DNA of 64,000 bases from an uncultured Clostridia bacterium (GCA_946187935.1 CAMHSJ010000002.1:62001-126000); one strand, 5' to 3'; positions 17,265 to 25,839 are shown, counted from the stretch's first letter. A program made the numbers and translations. Notes: a model not told the origin generated them from the letters alone.

Positions 17265-18002
17265 ATGCCGGATTACGATGATGAGCTTTTAGCCCGAATA
17301 AAGATGAATATCGCCATGTGCAGGGAGTCTATAAGTGACTGCCTGAAAGAGGCGGGAAGAGATGAGTCAGAAGTCACACTGATCGGTGTGTCAAAAGTAT
17401 TCCCTGTTGAATATGCCGAGGCAGCCGCAGCATGCGGTCTTGAAGATCTCGGTGAGAACAGGGTGCAGGAGTTACTGCCCAAGATAGAGAGATTCAGTTC
17501 ACTCGATATCAAGTGCAACTGGCATCTTATCGGTACGCTCCAGAAGAATAAGGTCAAGTACATAATAGGAAAGACGGCTCTTATCCATTCCGTCAACACG
17601 CTTGAACTGGCCGAGGAGATATCAAAACGCTCGGTCAGTAACAATGTTACAACCGATATCCTGCTGCAGGCGAATGTTTCAGGCGAAGAGAGCAAGCACG
17701 GCTTTGCACCGCATGAATTAAAGCCTGCGTTAGACAAGATAAGCGATTTTCCTAATATAAGAGTAAGAGGACTTATGACGATGGCTCCCATCCAGACATA
17801 TGAGGGTGAGGCAAGGGAAGTGTTTGCCAAGACCCGCAACATATATGAGGATCTTGCCTCATACTGCAAGGATAAGGGATCCTGGAATGTATTATCAATG
17901 GGAATGAGTCAGGATTACAGGTCTGCCATATTAGAAGGATCTACGCACGTAAGGATAGGCACTGCCATATTCGGAGACAGGGCTAAATACCTGGGCGTGT
18001 AA
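17265..18002 (+). CDS. yggS: YggS family PLP homeostasis protein
   Basis: A 245-residue member of the YggS/YlmE/PLPBP family, which binds pyridoxal 5'-phosphate in a TIM barrel without known catalytic activity and helps B6 homeostasis. The PLP lysine lies in LIGVSKVFPVE. GENRVQEL, NWHLIGTLQKNK, GLMTMAP and SMGMSQDYRSAI are the standard motifs. It follows the HlyD-like gene by 1 nt. sepF is next in the same direction after a 174-nt gap, the common ylmE-ylmF order of Gram-positive bacteria. Confidence 0.95.
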   Translation: MPDYDDELLARIKMNIAMCRESISDCLKEAGRDESEVTLIGVSKVFPVEYAEAAAACGLEDLGENRVQELLPKIERFSSLDIKCNWHLIGTLQKNKVKYIIGKTALIHSVNTLELAEEISKRSVSNNVTTDILLQANVSGEESKHGFAPHELKPALDKISDFPNIRVRGLMTMAPIQTYEGEAREVFAKTRNIYEDLASYCKDKGSWNVLSMGMSQDYRSAILEGSTHVRIGTAIFGDRAKYLGV

Positions 18003-18176
18003 CATTGATACACCAGAAATCAGCGTTTTTTGTTACATTGCTGACATAAAAGCATTCTTAAGTTACTGTCTTGTGTCATATTGACCAATTTTATTGCGCT
18101 AAAAATCCCTTGAGTTATCATCTGCTTATGTTAAACAAATGTCCTTGGTCGGGCGAAATTTAAGGAGGAAATAACA
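18003..18176 (+). other. Intergenic leader between yggS and sepF
   Basis: This 174-nt AT-rich gap contains the sepF ribosome binding site (AAGGAGGA, 9-10 nt before the ATG). It also has a TTGACC hexamer at 18081 without a good -10 at standard spacing. I see no strong hairpin, no ORF and no riboswitch-like pattern. It probably holds a sepF promoter that I cannot place with confidence. Confidence 0.3.
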
Positions 18177-18641
18177 ATGGGAAATTTTAGTTTCAAGTCT
18201 TTTTTAAACAGCTTAGTTGAGCAGCCTGTAGAAGATGAAGGCGCTTACTATGATGAGACTGAAGGATTATATGATGAAGCTGAGACATACTACGATGAGT
18301 ATCAGCCTGAGGAAACTTTCGTTCAGGAACCCGCTCCCGCAGTAACAACTCCTGTAGCAGTTAAGAACCCTACAGTCATCATGCTTACACCTTATGACAT
18401 CAGAACAAGCCAGGTTGTTTGCGATCATATCCGTGAAGGTCACATCGTCATCTGCAATCTCACAAACACAGATAAGAATCAGCGTGTTGTCGACTATATC
18501 TCCGGCGGCGTTTATGCACTTGGCGGCAGAGTAGAGCCTACACCTGTTAAGACAACTTTCGTTTGCACACCTAAGTCTGTTGATCTCGTTGTTGAGTCTG
18601 CTGATGAGTCAGCTGTTGGAACTAAGGTTTCCGCACTCTGA
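18177..18641 (+). CDS. sepF: Cell division protein SepF
   Basis: SepF, 154 residues, the membrane anchor and FtsZ-filament organiser of Gram-positive division. It has a short amphipathic N-terminus (MGNFSFKSFLNSLV) for membrane binding. An acidic, tyrosine-rich linker follows (EDEGAYYDETEGLYDEAETYYDE). The conserved C-terminal domain starts around residue 60, with VIMLTPYDIRTSQVVCDHI and RVVDYISGGVYALGG. Length and layout fit the family. A strong AAGGAGGA site precedes the ATG. A perfect 10-bp terminator hairpin lies 22 nt after the stop, which closes this transcription unit. Confidence 0.95.
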   Translation: MGNFSFKSFLNSLVEQPVEDEGAYYDETEGLYDEAETYYDEYQPEETFVQEPAPAVTTPVAVKNPTVIMLTPYDIRTSQVVCDHIREGHIVICNLTNTDKNQRVVDYISGGVYALGGRVEPTPVKTTFVCTPKSVDLVVESADESAVGTKVSAL

Positions 18642-18663
18642 TAAGTAACAAAAACTAAACTGA

Positions 18664-18694
18664 AATGAGCTGCTCCTGCAGCTCATTTTTATTT
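18664..18694 (+). terminator. Rho-independent terminator after sepF
   Basis: AATGAGCTGC (18664-18673), a TCCT loop and GCAGCTCATT (18678-18687) form a perfect 10-bp stem. The T-rich tract TTTATTT continues the T run after it. Confidence 0.9.
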
Positions 18695-18721
18695 GCCTTA
18701 AGATATCCGTAAATGTATAAT
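18693..18721 (+). promoter_or_regulatory. Promoter of the DUF47 gene
   Basis: TTGCCT (18693-18698) and a consensus TATAAT (18716-18721) are separated by exactly 17 nt. The -35 touches the T-tract of the sepF terminator. A GGAGG site at 18733-18737 follows. Confidence 0.7.
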
Positions 18722-18746
18722 ATTTTTAACCTGGAGGATATTGCAT

Positions 18747-19373
18747 ATGACAACGGAAGACAGAAACTATTTATTTGATGTCGGTATCTCACTTTCTAAT
18801 GTTATTTACCGTCAGTGCGATCTTCTTCTTGAGATGATCGATGAGATGGACAGAAGGGATGAGATAGTTAATGAGATCGGCGCGCTTGAGAATGAAGCCG
18901 ACGCTCTCTTCCACGAGTTTGGTTTCAAGTTCAATCAGATCGAGATATCACCTTCTGAGAGAAGAGCTAACATTTACCGTATGGAAGCTCATCTTGAAGA
19001 GGCTACTGACATGCTCAATGAGCTTGCCAAGTGCCTTGTAAGATATAACATCACCGAGGCTACTGAGGGCTATAAGGCTTCCGTTAACTGCATTGCTGCA
19101 GCTGTTAAGTCTCTTATGCATATGGTAAATGTTCTCCGCGTTTACGACAACGAGACCAAGGGCGAATACATCAAGGCAGTCAATGTTTTCGATTCTTATG
19201 GTGTTAACTACGAGAAGATGTATGAGATATTCATCCGTCAGCTCTTTACAGAGGAAACAGATCCTATAGATGTGATCCGCTGGAAGGCTATCTACGATAC
19301 TATTAGACTCGTTTTTGAGGCGTTCGAGACCAGTGCAGATGACTGCTATAACTACATGTATTTCCATGAGTGA
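18747..19373 (+). CDS. DUF47 (PhoU-like) family protein
   Basis: A 208-residue all-helical protein resembling the DUF47/PhoU-like family. The IGALENEADALFHEFGFKFNQ stretch and the later TDMLNELAKCLVRYNI helix fit the heptad Glu/Asp patterns that bind metal clusters in PhoU relatives. DUF47 proteins usually sit next to a PiT phosphate permease and modulate it; no such permease is in this window. The ORF track starts at a TTG at 18741, only 3 nt after GGAGG. The ATG at 18747, 9 nt after it, is the better start. The gene is flanked by its own promoter and an intergenic gap, so it appears monocistronic. Confidence 0.7.
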   Translation: MTTEDRNYLFDVGISLSNVIYRQCDLLLEMIDEMDRRDEIVNEIGALENEADALFHEFGFKFNQIEISPSERRANIYRMEAHLEEATDMLNELAKCLVRYNITEATEGYKASVNCIAAAVKSLMHMVNVLRVYDNETKGEYIKAVNVFDSYGVNYEKMYEIFIRQLFTEETDPIDVIRWKAIYDTIRLVFEAFETSADDCYNYMYFHE

Positions 19374-19476
19374 CGGATCTGCCTTTCTTTTATAAATATA
19401 AAATTTGTTTATCCTTTGTTAATTTAAAATAAGGTCTTCTGTGATATTATCTATGCTATATAGGAGGACTTTGGAT

Positions 19477-21789
19477 ATGTCTAAGCGTCTTAATATCGGT
19501 TTATTGATAGATGATATCGATAATTATTTCTCCAATCAGGCCTGCAAGGGCGCTGAACTCGCTGCAAAGGCACTTGATGCCAATCTCTTTATCTTCCCGG
19601 GTCACTATATAGGCAAACCGGACAGCAAGTATGCTGATAAGGAGTATGAATACCAGTATAATTCCATATTCAGTCTTCCTTCACAGAGAAACGTTGACAT
19701 CATCTATATCCTTCAGGGTACCATCTGCTCCAGAGCGACACTTGAAGAACAGAAGGCTTTCCTTAAGTCACTCCCCAAGGTCCCTATTGTTTGTCTCTTC
19801 TCTAATTTTGAAGGCTACAACTCAGTTACCTTCGATAACGGATCAGGTCTCGGCAGTGTCATCTATCACCTTATAGACAAGCACAATGCCAGGAATATCG
19901 GTTATGTGTCAGGCCCTATAACCAACCGTGACGCAAGCGAAAGACTTGAAGTCTATAAGAAGTGTCTTACAGAACGCGGTATCCCTGTAGAGGAGTCCAA
20001 GATCGTATACGGTGATTTTACCGAGAACAGCGTATCAGAGGTCAACAAGCTTCTTGACAGCAACGATAAGCTCGATGCCATTGTTTTCGCTAACGATTCG
20101 ATGGCCATCGGCGGATATACAGCCTTATATGACAGGGGAATTCTCCCGGGTAAGGACATACTCGTGACCGGCTTTGATGACGACAGCTTCTCTGTATCCA
20201 TGCATCCGCCGCTTACCACGGTAGAGGCAAGTTCTGCGGATCTTACGTATAAGGCTATCCTCAATGCACAGAACTATATCGATCATTCTGATCTGAGCGA
20301 CATGTCCGTAGAGACACATCTTGTTCAGAGAAGTTCCTGCGGCTGCGATGGCCTTGATGTTGCGGATATGTGCAAGTGGCTTCACTTCACAGAACTCGAG
20401 AACGGCGAGACCGTATTCATTGATCATGTTAAGAAGTATCTGTTCGGAATATTCGTTGACGATGGTCCTATCTGCGAGATCAAGGACCGTATCAGCAGCT
20501 TCTGCATGGCATATGCTGATTTTCTCATGTCAGACGACAGGGAGAGCAAGGTAGAGAGCATAGATAAGAGCTTTGCTCATATCCTTCAGACGGATCTTCT
20601 TGTTTATACCTCTCCGGAGAAGTTCTTCAACATCCTTCAGACGATGCAGCATGAAGCATCCCTGATCTTAAAGGATACCAAGGATGAAGTCATCATGAAT
20701 GCCATGTTCTCTGATTTCTACAGGCTTCTGTCATTCTCCGGACTGTCGATATCAAGAGATATCAGCAACAAGAGTGAAAGACTCTCCAGGATGGTTAACC
20801 AGCAGACAGGCGATATCTTCCTCATGTCTTCTGACAGTGATATTCCTTTTGAACATCTTCTCGGCGGTCTTTATTCTGTCGGCTTCAAGAAGTCGCTCCT
20901 GTACCTGTTCCAGGGTAATGTCCATAATTCGGGTGAGTCCAGCTGGAAATGCCCGAATTCCATGCTCCTCAAGGCAATAAGCGATGACCGCGGTATCAGG
21001 ACGATGAGCGATGAACAGCAGCTGCTCCGTACGGACCTGCTCTTTACCAATGAATTCATCGAGGGTGATGACAGAAGAACGATGGTAGTTTTTCCTCTGT
21101 TCGTCGGCGCGGATCTTTACGGTCTTCTCGTTAATGAACTCGAGAGCAGCAATCTCTCTAACGTATCTACTGTTGCATTCCAGCTCTCTGTAACGCTCAA
21201 GTCGCTGATCATGATCGAAGAGCAGAACAAGGCTAAGCAGAGCCTTCAGAACTCTCTCGAGCGCTTTATCAGGGATAATACCAAACTCGATGAGATCTCC
21301 AAGAAGGATGAACTCACGGGTCTGTTCAACAGACGAGGATTCCTCCACAACGCAGAGAAGGCATTGGGTGACCCTCTTAACATCGGCAAGACTGCAGTTG
21401 TCTGCTATGCGGATATGGATAACCTTAAGATGGTCAACGATAAGTTCGGTCACGATGAAGGTGACTTCTCATTAAGGACTATCGCCAAGGTCTTAAGAGA
21501 GTCCTTCAGAGGCGCAGACATCATTGGCCGAATGGGTGGTGACGAGTTCGTTGCTCTTGCGATAATCGGCACCGACTGTGATACACACGATATCAAGGAA
21601 CGTATCGAGAAGGTCACTGAACGGTATAACAAGATGGCGGACAAGCCTTATCCTATAGGCATGAGCGTCGGCCTTCACAAGTTCATCTGCAGCCCTAATA
21701 TAGACATCTACGAACTGCTTGATGTTGCAGACGGTCTGCTCTATGAGGAGAAGATCGAGAAGCGTAAGAAATACGGATCATACAGGTAA
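19477..21789 (+). CDS. LacI-type sensor domain fused to a GGDEF diguanylate cyclase
   Basis: A 770-residue soluble protein. Residues 1-285 form a periplasmic-binding-like fold as in LacI/GalR effector domains (RLNIGLLIDDIDNYF, FANDSMAIGGYTALYDRG, VTGFDDDSFSVSMHPPLTT), but without a helix-turn-helix and without a signal peptide. A CGCD motif and a helical middle region follow. The GGDEF domain is at the C-terminus, with GGDEF at residues 687-691 and an RxxD inhibitory site (RGAD, residues 678-681) five residues upstream. It probably makes cyclic di-GMP in response to a cytoplasmic sugar-like ligand and is product-inhibited. The start is the ATG at 19477, 9 nt after AGGAGG; the ORF-track GTG at 19441 has no such site. 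Confidence 0.85.
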   Translation: MSKRLNIGLLIDDIDNYFSNQACKGAELAAKALDANLFIFPGHYIGKPDSKYADKEYEYQYNSIFSLPSQRNVDIIYILQGTICSRATLEEQKAFLKSLPKVPIVCLFSNFEGYNSVTFDNGSGLGSVIYHLIDKHNARNIGYVSGPITNRDASERLEVYKKCLTERGIPVEESKIVYGDFTENSVSEVNKLLDSNDKLDAIVFANDSMAIGGYTALYDRGILPGKDILVTGFDDDSFSVSMHPPLTTVEASSADLTYKAILNAQNYIDHSDLSDMSVETHLVQRSSCGCDGLDVADMCKWLHFTELENGETVFIDHVKKYLFGIFVDDGPICEIKDRISSFCMAYADFLMSDDRESKVESIDKSFAHILQTDLLVYTSPEKFFNILQTMQHEASLILKDTKDEVIMNAMFSDFYRLLSFSGLSISRDISNKSERLSRMVNQQTGDIFLMSSDSDIPFEHLLGGLYSVGFKKSLLYLFQGNVHNSGESSWKCPNSMLLKAISDDRGIRTMSDEQQLLRTDLLFTNEFIEGDDRRTMVVFPLFVGADLYGLLVNELESSNLSNVSTVAFQLSVTLKSLIMIEEQNKAKQSLQNSLERFIRDNTKLDEISKKDELTGLFNRRGFLHNAEKALGDPLNIGKTAVVCYADMDNLKMVNDKFGHDEGDFSLRTIAKVLRESFRGADIIGRMGGDEFVALAIIGTDCDTHDIKERIEKVTERYNKMADKPYPIGMSVGLHKFICSPNIDIYELLDVADGLLYEEKIEKRKKYGSYR

Positions 21790-21795
21790 TGATCA

Positions 21796-21822
21796 GCCGG
21801 CCTTCGGGCCGGCCTTTCGTTT
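21796..21822 (+). terminator. Rho-independent terminator after the GGDEF gene
   Basis: GCCGGCC, a TTCG tetraloop and GGCCGGC (21796-21813) make a perfect 7-bp GC-only stem followed by CTTTCGTTT. It lies 6 nt after the stop codon. Confidence 0.88.
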
Positions 21823-21857
21823 ACCAATCCAGAGTACACAACTATGCCACACAAGAT

Positions 21858-21866
21858 TGCTATAAT
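21858..21866 (+). promoter_or_regulatory. Extended -10 promoter of the solute-binding lipoprotein gene
   Basis: TGCTATAAT has a consensus -10 with the TG of an extended -10 element. No good -35 is visible. The lipoprotein ATG follows at 21894 behind a GGTGGGG site, giving a leader of about 20 nt. Confidence 0.55.
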
Positions 21867-21893
21867 AAAGATCATCGCATGGTGGGGATTATT

Positions 21894-24128
21894 ATGAAGT
21901 CTTATATTAGAGCATTGTCGCTAACTTTGTTTTTTGCAATATTATCATTATGTTTCTGCAGTTGCTTTTCGAAAAGAACATCCTCACAAAGCTTAGTCGC
22001 CGAGGATTCGGCTGAAGCTGATCCTGCGCAGGGGATTACAATAAGTGATTATGATCCGTCTTCCAGATATTACAGATCAAATACCATAACAATTGACTAT
22101 GGTACGAACGGACGTCTTACAGATATATTTGCTGCTGGTGATGAGATCTGTTTTGTAATCTATCCGACGGTGCCTGATGTGGATTGCACTAAGCTGTTTT
22201 TTACTGACAGGATAGGCGAGAATCTACGTGAAGTAAGTCTTAATTGCGGCGCTTTCTACGAGATAACATATTCAGAGGATAAACTTGTTTTAGTAGACAA
22301 TAAGAATGAAGTCCTGATAGCAGATCCATTAACAGGGGAGATCTTGCAGACATATGAGTATCATGCTCCTGCCGGAGCTTACCCAATCCCAGAATTGGGC
22401 GTTATAGACGGCGGTTATCTTCTTTTATTCAGCGGGGTCATAATCAGATATGACATGGACGGCAATGAGACCGGCAGGATCGAGAACAGAGAATTGCCGG
22501 CTCAATACTGCTCTTGCGCTCCGGCCAGAACGATTGGCGGTATCACATATGCGATAGAAGATGATATGCCGACCTTCAGGTACTGGAAGCTTGATTTTGA
22601 TAATTCATCTGCAGAAGCTGTTTGTACATCAGTTGACTTTGGTATAACTGACGGTTACGGATTTCAAATTTCGGGGATATATGATTTCAGTTCATATTCT
22701 ACGGAATATGCTATTGCCGATCCTGAGAATAAGAGGATGGTTAAGATCGCAGACAGGTCTAATATGCTGATAAAACCCGGAAGTGCTGTTGATATCGTTT
22801 GGAATGAGCCTGTACCAATAGATGAGGATCTTATACTAGTACCACATGTTTATTCAGATGAACAAGCTCAGATAGTCTTTGTCTATTACGATCCTGAGCT
22901 TGATCTGTCCGGCAGGGAAGTGCTGACTCTCGGAGGCTTTGATATCATGAACGATGCGGCGGTAGAACGCGCAGTTTATGAGTTTAACAGTGGTCAGGAT
23001 GAATATCTGGTCCAACTAACAGATTTTTCGGATCTGTATCCGTTACAGGGTGAACTTCCTCAGGCTGAAGTTGACAGACAGGCACAGATGCTCCGCGATT
23101 TTAATAACGGTAATGCTCCTGATATGTTCTATGGAGATGAATTTGATTACAATTACTGGGGTAGGGCAGGTTTAGTTTGTGATATATCCGGATATATAGA
23201 TCTGGATTCCATTAATATTACTCCGTCCATAAGAACGCTTATGCAAAACGAAGATGGGAGCATATATATGGTTTTCGCAGCTTATTCTGTTGTAGGATAC
23301 TTTGGCAAGAGCAGCAGTTGGGGGAGCCGAGACGGATACTCTCTTACAGATATTCCAAACCCCACTGAAGGTCAGACGATAGAAGGAGATATCGACTCTG
23401 CATCTATAGTTTATTATGCGCTTGAGTATAGCATCGGTTCAGGCGTTCCGGATGTCAATACAATGAAAGACATAGTGAATATCGCATTAGAGCGCGGAAC
23501 AGATCCGTCCGCGCAGAGAACAAATTCATCAACAACTGAAGGAGTCGCGAATGGCAGTTTCCTTATGCATCAGGAGTTTATAAGAGGAGCATCAGATTAT
23601 CACAACCTTTATAAGGCATATAAAGAGATACCATGCTATATCGGTATTCCTTCCTATAACGGTTCTGCACATCCTATAGAGCCTGTAGGTCTTATGGCTG
23701 TAAGTTCGGGTGCGGGTAATGTACAGGCCTGCTGCGAATTTGTGTCATATGTCCTTACGGATGAGACTCAGCTTTCTATGATTGGCGCCGGATTCCCCGT
23801 TAATAACGATATACTGGATATCTATCTTGAAGGCCTTTGTGACAGGAATACTATACCTGAAGATAAAGCTGAGGCTTTAAATCCTTTTATGTATGTCCGC
23901 AACTACAATACCGGCAATATGGAAGCACTTGTTCTTGATGAAGAAGAGATCAGCGGCATCATAAACATGATAGGTATGGTAGATTCTGTGAGCACTATGG
24001 ATTACGGCATTTGGAACATAGTCTATGACGAGATAAAGTCTTACTATGATCAGGGCCTTCCGATAGACAATATAGCCGAATACTTAAATTCCCGCCTGAG
24101 CATCTATGTGAGCGAAATGGAGATCTGA
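21894..24128 (+). CDS. Extracellular solute-binding lipoprotein with extra N-terminal beta-rich domain
   Basis: A 744-residue lipoprotein. The signal peptide KSYIRALSLTLFFAILSLCFCSC ends in a lipobox-like cysteine. Residues about 40-330 are beta-rich with repeated short strands (possible propeller). Residues about 340-744 resemble a family 1 solute-binding protein (GFDIMNDAAVERAVYEFNSG, NAPDMFYGDEFDYNYW, a late EFVSYVLTDETQLSMIG). The ORF track begins at 21789, overlapping the upstream stop and terminator. I use the ATG at 21894, preceded by GGTGGGG, because only then does a signal peptide start the protein. No permease or ATPase is adjacent, so a sensing role or an orphan binding protein is possible. 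The ligand is unknown. Confidence 0.7.
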   Translation: MKSYIRALSLTLFFAILSLCFCSCFSKRTSSQSLVAEDSAEADPAQGITISDYDPSSRYYRSNTITIDYGTNGRLTDIFAAGDEICFVIYPTVPDVDCTKLFFTDRIGENLREVSLNCGAFYEITYSEDKLVLVDNKNEVLIADPLTGEILQTYEYHAPAGAYPIPELGVIDGGYLLLFSGVIIRYDMDGNETGRIENRELPAQYCSCAPARTIGGITYAIEDDMPTFRYWKLDFDNSSAEAVCTSVDFGITDGYGFQISGIYDFSSYSTEYAIADPENKRMVKIADRSNMLIKPGSAVDIVWNEPVPIDEDLILVPHVYSDEQAQIVFVYYDPELDLSGREVLTLGGFDIMNDAAVERAVYEFNSGQDEYLVQLTDFSDLYPLQGELPQAEVDRQAQMLRDFNNGNAPDMFYGDEFDYNYWGRAGLVCDISGYIDLDSINITPSIRTLMQNEDGSIYMVFAAYSVVGYFGKSSSWGSRDGYSLTDIPNPTEGQTIEGDIDSASIVYYALEYSIGSGVPDVNTMKDIVNIALERGTDPSAQRTNSSTTEGVANGSFLMHQEFIRGASDYHNLYKAYKEIPCYIGIPSYNGSAHPIEPVGLMAVSSGAGNVQACCEFVSYVLTDETQLSMIGAGFPVNNDILDIYLEGLCDRNTIPEDKAEALNPFMYVRNYNTGNMEALVLDEEEISGIINMIGMVDSVSTMDYGIWNIVYDEIKSYYDQGLPIDNIAEYLNSRLSIYVSEMEI

Positions 24129-24166
24129 CTAAGAAATAGAAGACTTATTATTCGGACGTGATTTTT

Positions 24167-24175
24167 TGATATAAT
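24167..24175 (+). promoter_or_regulatory. Extended -10 promoter of the aldo/keto reductase gene
   Basis: TGATATAAT (24167-24175) combines a TG extension with a consensus -10. No clear -35 is present at 17 nt. CAGGAG at 24215-24220 lies 7 nt before the ATG at 24228. Confidence 0.55.
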
Positions 24176-24227
24176 TGCCATATCCGTTCATTACTTAAGC
24201 TTGATCGGTAATATCAGGAGATTTGAT

Positions 24228-25151
24228 ATGCTGGATAATAAGATACTGATAGGCACCTGGGCGTGGGGGACAGGTTCAAACGGTTCCTCCATGGTTTTCG
24301 GAAAGAAGCAGGATAAGAGTGTTTTGGAAGAAACATTCAATACAGCTTACGATCTTGGTTTTAAGAGATGGGATACTGCCGCAGTCTATGGTATGGGAAG
24401 CTGTGAGAAGCTTTTGGGATCCCTTATTAAGGACTTAGGGGATATTTATATCTCGACAAAATACATGCCGGGGAAAAAGTATAAGGGCGGCGAGCTCAAA
24501 GCTTCGTTTGAAGCGAGCATGGAAAGGCTCGGAATAAAGAGCGCAGATCTTTTCTGGATACATGTTCCGCACAATCTGACAGAGAACATCAAGGAGGCTA
24601 TACCTCTCATGAAGGACGGGCGGATAAAGTCACTTGGTATATCTAATGTTTCATTGGATCACATAAAAGAGGCGCAGTCACTTCTCAAGGAGAACGGGCT
24701 TGAACTTGGCGCAGTACAGAACCATTTCAGCTTATTAAGAAATGACCAGCAGAAGATAATCGATCACTGTAATGAGAATGGCATGACATACTATGCATAT
24801 ATGGTCTTAGAGCAGGGTGCTTTATCAGGACATTATAGTGCCGATGACCACTTCCCGTTCTTCTCGATGAGAAACTTCGCTTTCCCCAAGTCAAAGTTCA
24901 GAAAGATCGAAGGACTTCTTAATACGATAAAAGAGATCTCAGGCAAGTATGATATCGATCCATCTCAGGTTGCGGTATTATGGGTACTCGGTAAGGGCGC
25001 TGTCCCTATAGTCGGACTGACCAAGCCACGCCATGCACAAACGCTTAAAGAAGCATTAGACATCAGGCTGACAGATGAAGAGATGAATAGATTAGAGACT
25101 GAAGCAGCTGCTACCGGGATCAGGCAGCAGGGTATTTGGGAACCTCAGTGA
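24228..25151 (+). CDS. Aldo/keto reductase
   Basis: A 307-residue TIM-barrel oxidoreductase using NAD(P)H. The catalytic tetrad is visible: Asp and Tyr in RWDTAAVYG, Lys in YISTKYMPG, and His in FWIHVPHN. The cofactor end has LGISNVSLDHIKEAQ and a late VPIVGLTKPRHAQTLKEAL motif. The ORF track uses a TTG at 24201; the ATG at 24228 with CAGGAG 7 nt upstream gives the expected N-terminus (MLDNKILIGTWAWGTG). It appears to be a single-gene unit with its own extended -10 promoter. The substrate cannot be assigned. Confidence 0.87.
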   Translation: MLDNKILIGTWAWGTGSNGSSMVFGKKQDKSVLEETFNTAYDLGFKRWDTAAVYGMGSCEKLLGSLIKDLGDIYISTKYMPGKKYKGGELKASFEASMERLGIKSADLFWIHVPHNLTENIKEAIPLMKDGRIKSLGISNVSLDHIKEAQSLLKENGLELGAVQNHFSLLRNDQQKIIDHCNENGMTYYAYMVLEQGALSGHYSADDHFPFFSMRNFAFPKSKFRKIEGLLNTIKEISGKYDIDPSQVAVLWVLGKGAVPIVGLTKPRHAQTLKEALDIRLTDEEMNRLETEAAATGIRQQGIWEPQ

Positions 25152-25181
25152 TCCTTCCGGAATTTCTCTTTTAATTAATCA

Positions 25182-25209
25182 TTGACATATCATCTCCAAG
25201 TGTTAATAT
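25182..25209 (+). promoter_or_regulatory. Promoter of the metal-efflux operon
   Basis: A perfect TTGACA -35 (25182-25187) and a TAATAT -10 (25204-25209) are 16 nt apart, with a TG extension (TGTTAATAT). The predicted start of transcription (about 25216) lies just before the inverted repeat at 25220-25239. Confidence 0.75.
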
Positions 25210-25219
25210 ATAGTTGAAC

Positions 25220-25239
25220 ATATGAACAACCATTCATAT
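25220..25239 (+). promoter_or_regulatory. ArsR/SmtB-type operator
   Basis: ATATGAA-N6-TTCATAT is a perfect 7-bp inverted repeat. The surrounding pattern (ATATGAAC...ATTCATAT) closely follows the operator class bound by SmtB, ZiaR and CadC repressors. It lies between the promoter and the ribosome binding site of the repressor gene, as expected for autoregulated metal-responsive operons. Confidence 0.8.
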
Positions 25240-25261
25240 ATTAATGCTAAGGAGATCAGTT

Positions 25262-25591
25262 ATGCCACATAATCACGACAAGCTGCTGGATCATGTTAAG
25301 AAGGAAATGCCGACAGATGAGATCCTTCAGGATCTTGGCGACCTCTTTAAGGTATTCGGCGATACAACAAGGATCAAGATAATGTTTGCACTATATGAAG
25401 AAGAGATGTGTGTATGTGCAATCTCAGAGCTTCTCGGCATGACGCAGTCTGCCATCTCGCATCAGCTCAAGACATTGAAGCAGGCAGATCTTGTAGCGAG
25501 CAGAAGAGAAGGCAAGACCATCTACTATCACTTATCTGACGAACACGTTAAATCCATTATCGCTCAGGGTTATGAGCATCTTACTGAATGA
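25262..25591 (+). CDS. ArsR/SmtB family metal-responsive repressor
   Basis: A 109-residue winged-helix repressor. The recognition helix region is SELLGMTQSAISHQLKTLKQADLV. Two known metal-site patterns are visible. The first is an ELCVC-like motif (EEMCVCAI) in alpha-3, as in CadC. The second is the C-terminal alpha-5 set Asp-x-His...His-x2-Glu (SDEHVKSIIAQGYEHLTE) with the spacing of SmtB. The second suggests zinc sensing; the cysteines allow Cd/Pb/Zn sensing. The ORF-track start at 25244 is upstream of the AAGGAG site; the ATG at 25262, 7 nt after it, is right. It is followed by the HMA protein and the P-type ATPase. Confidence 0.92.
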   Translation: MPHNHDKLLDHVKKEMPTDEILQDLGDLFKVFGDTTRIKIMFALYEEEMCVCAISELLGMTQSAISHQLKTLKQADLVASRREGKTIYYHLSDEHVKSIIAQGYEHLTE

Positions 25592-25607
25592 ACCGGAGGA
25601 CTTACAC

Positions 25608-25826
25608 ATGAAAAAGACATTTGAACTTGAAGATCTTGACTGCGCCAATTGCGCAAGAAAGATGCAGGAAGCAATAGAGAAGATCGATGGCGTGACTTCA
25701 TGCCAGGTCAATTTCATGACTCAGAAGATGACCCTGGAAGCTGACGATGCCGTTTTTGACAAGGTCCTTAAAGATGCCGTCAAGGCAATTGGCAAGGTTG
25801 AGCCTGACTGCACTGTAATAATCTGA
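25608..25826 (+). CDS. Heavy-metal-associated (HMA) domain protein
   Basis: A free-standing 72-residue HMA/CopZ-like domain: MKKTFELEDLDCANCARKM carries a CxxC metal-binding pair (CANC), and the rest has the beta-alpha-beta pattern. The downstream ATPase lacks an N-terminal HMA domain, so this small protein probably supplies it in trans as a metal chaperone. The ORF track starts at 25572 inside the previous gene; the ATG at 25608 has GGAGGA 7 nt upstream. It sits 16 nt after the repressor and 13 nt before the ATPase, in one operon. Confidence 0.9.
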   Translation: MKKTFELEDLDCANCARKMQEAIEKIDGVTSCQVNFMTQKMTLEADDAVFDKVLKDAVKAIGKVEPDCTVII

Positions 25827-25839
25827 TAGGGAGATCTTT

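Noticed and set aside
17273-17869. 198-aa minus-strand ORF inside yggS
   Set aside because: Antisense to a gene with all YggS motifs; no independent start signals.
20752-21453. 233-aa minus-strand ORF inside the GGDEF gene
   Set aside because: Shadow of the coding strand codon bias; no recognisable domain, and the + strand frame has an intact GGDEF domain there.
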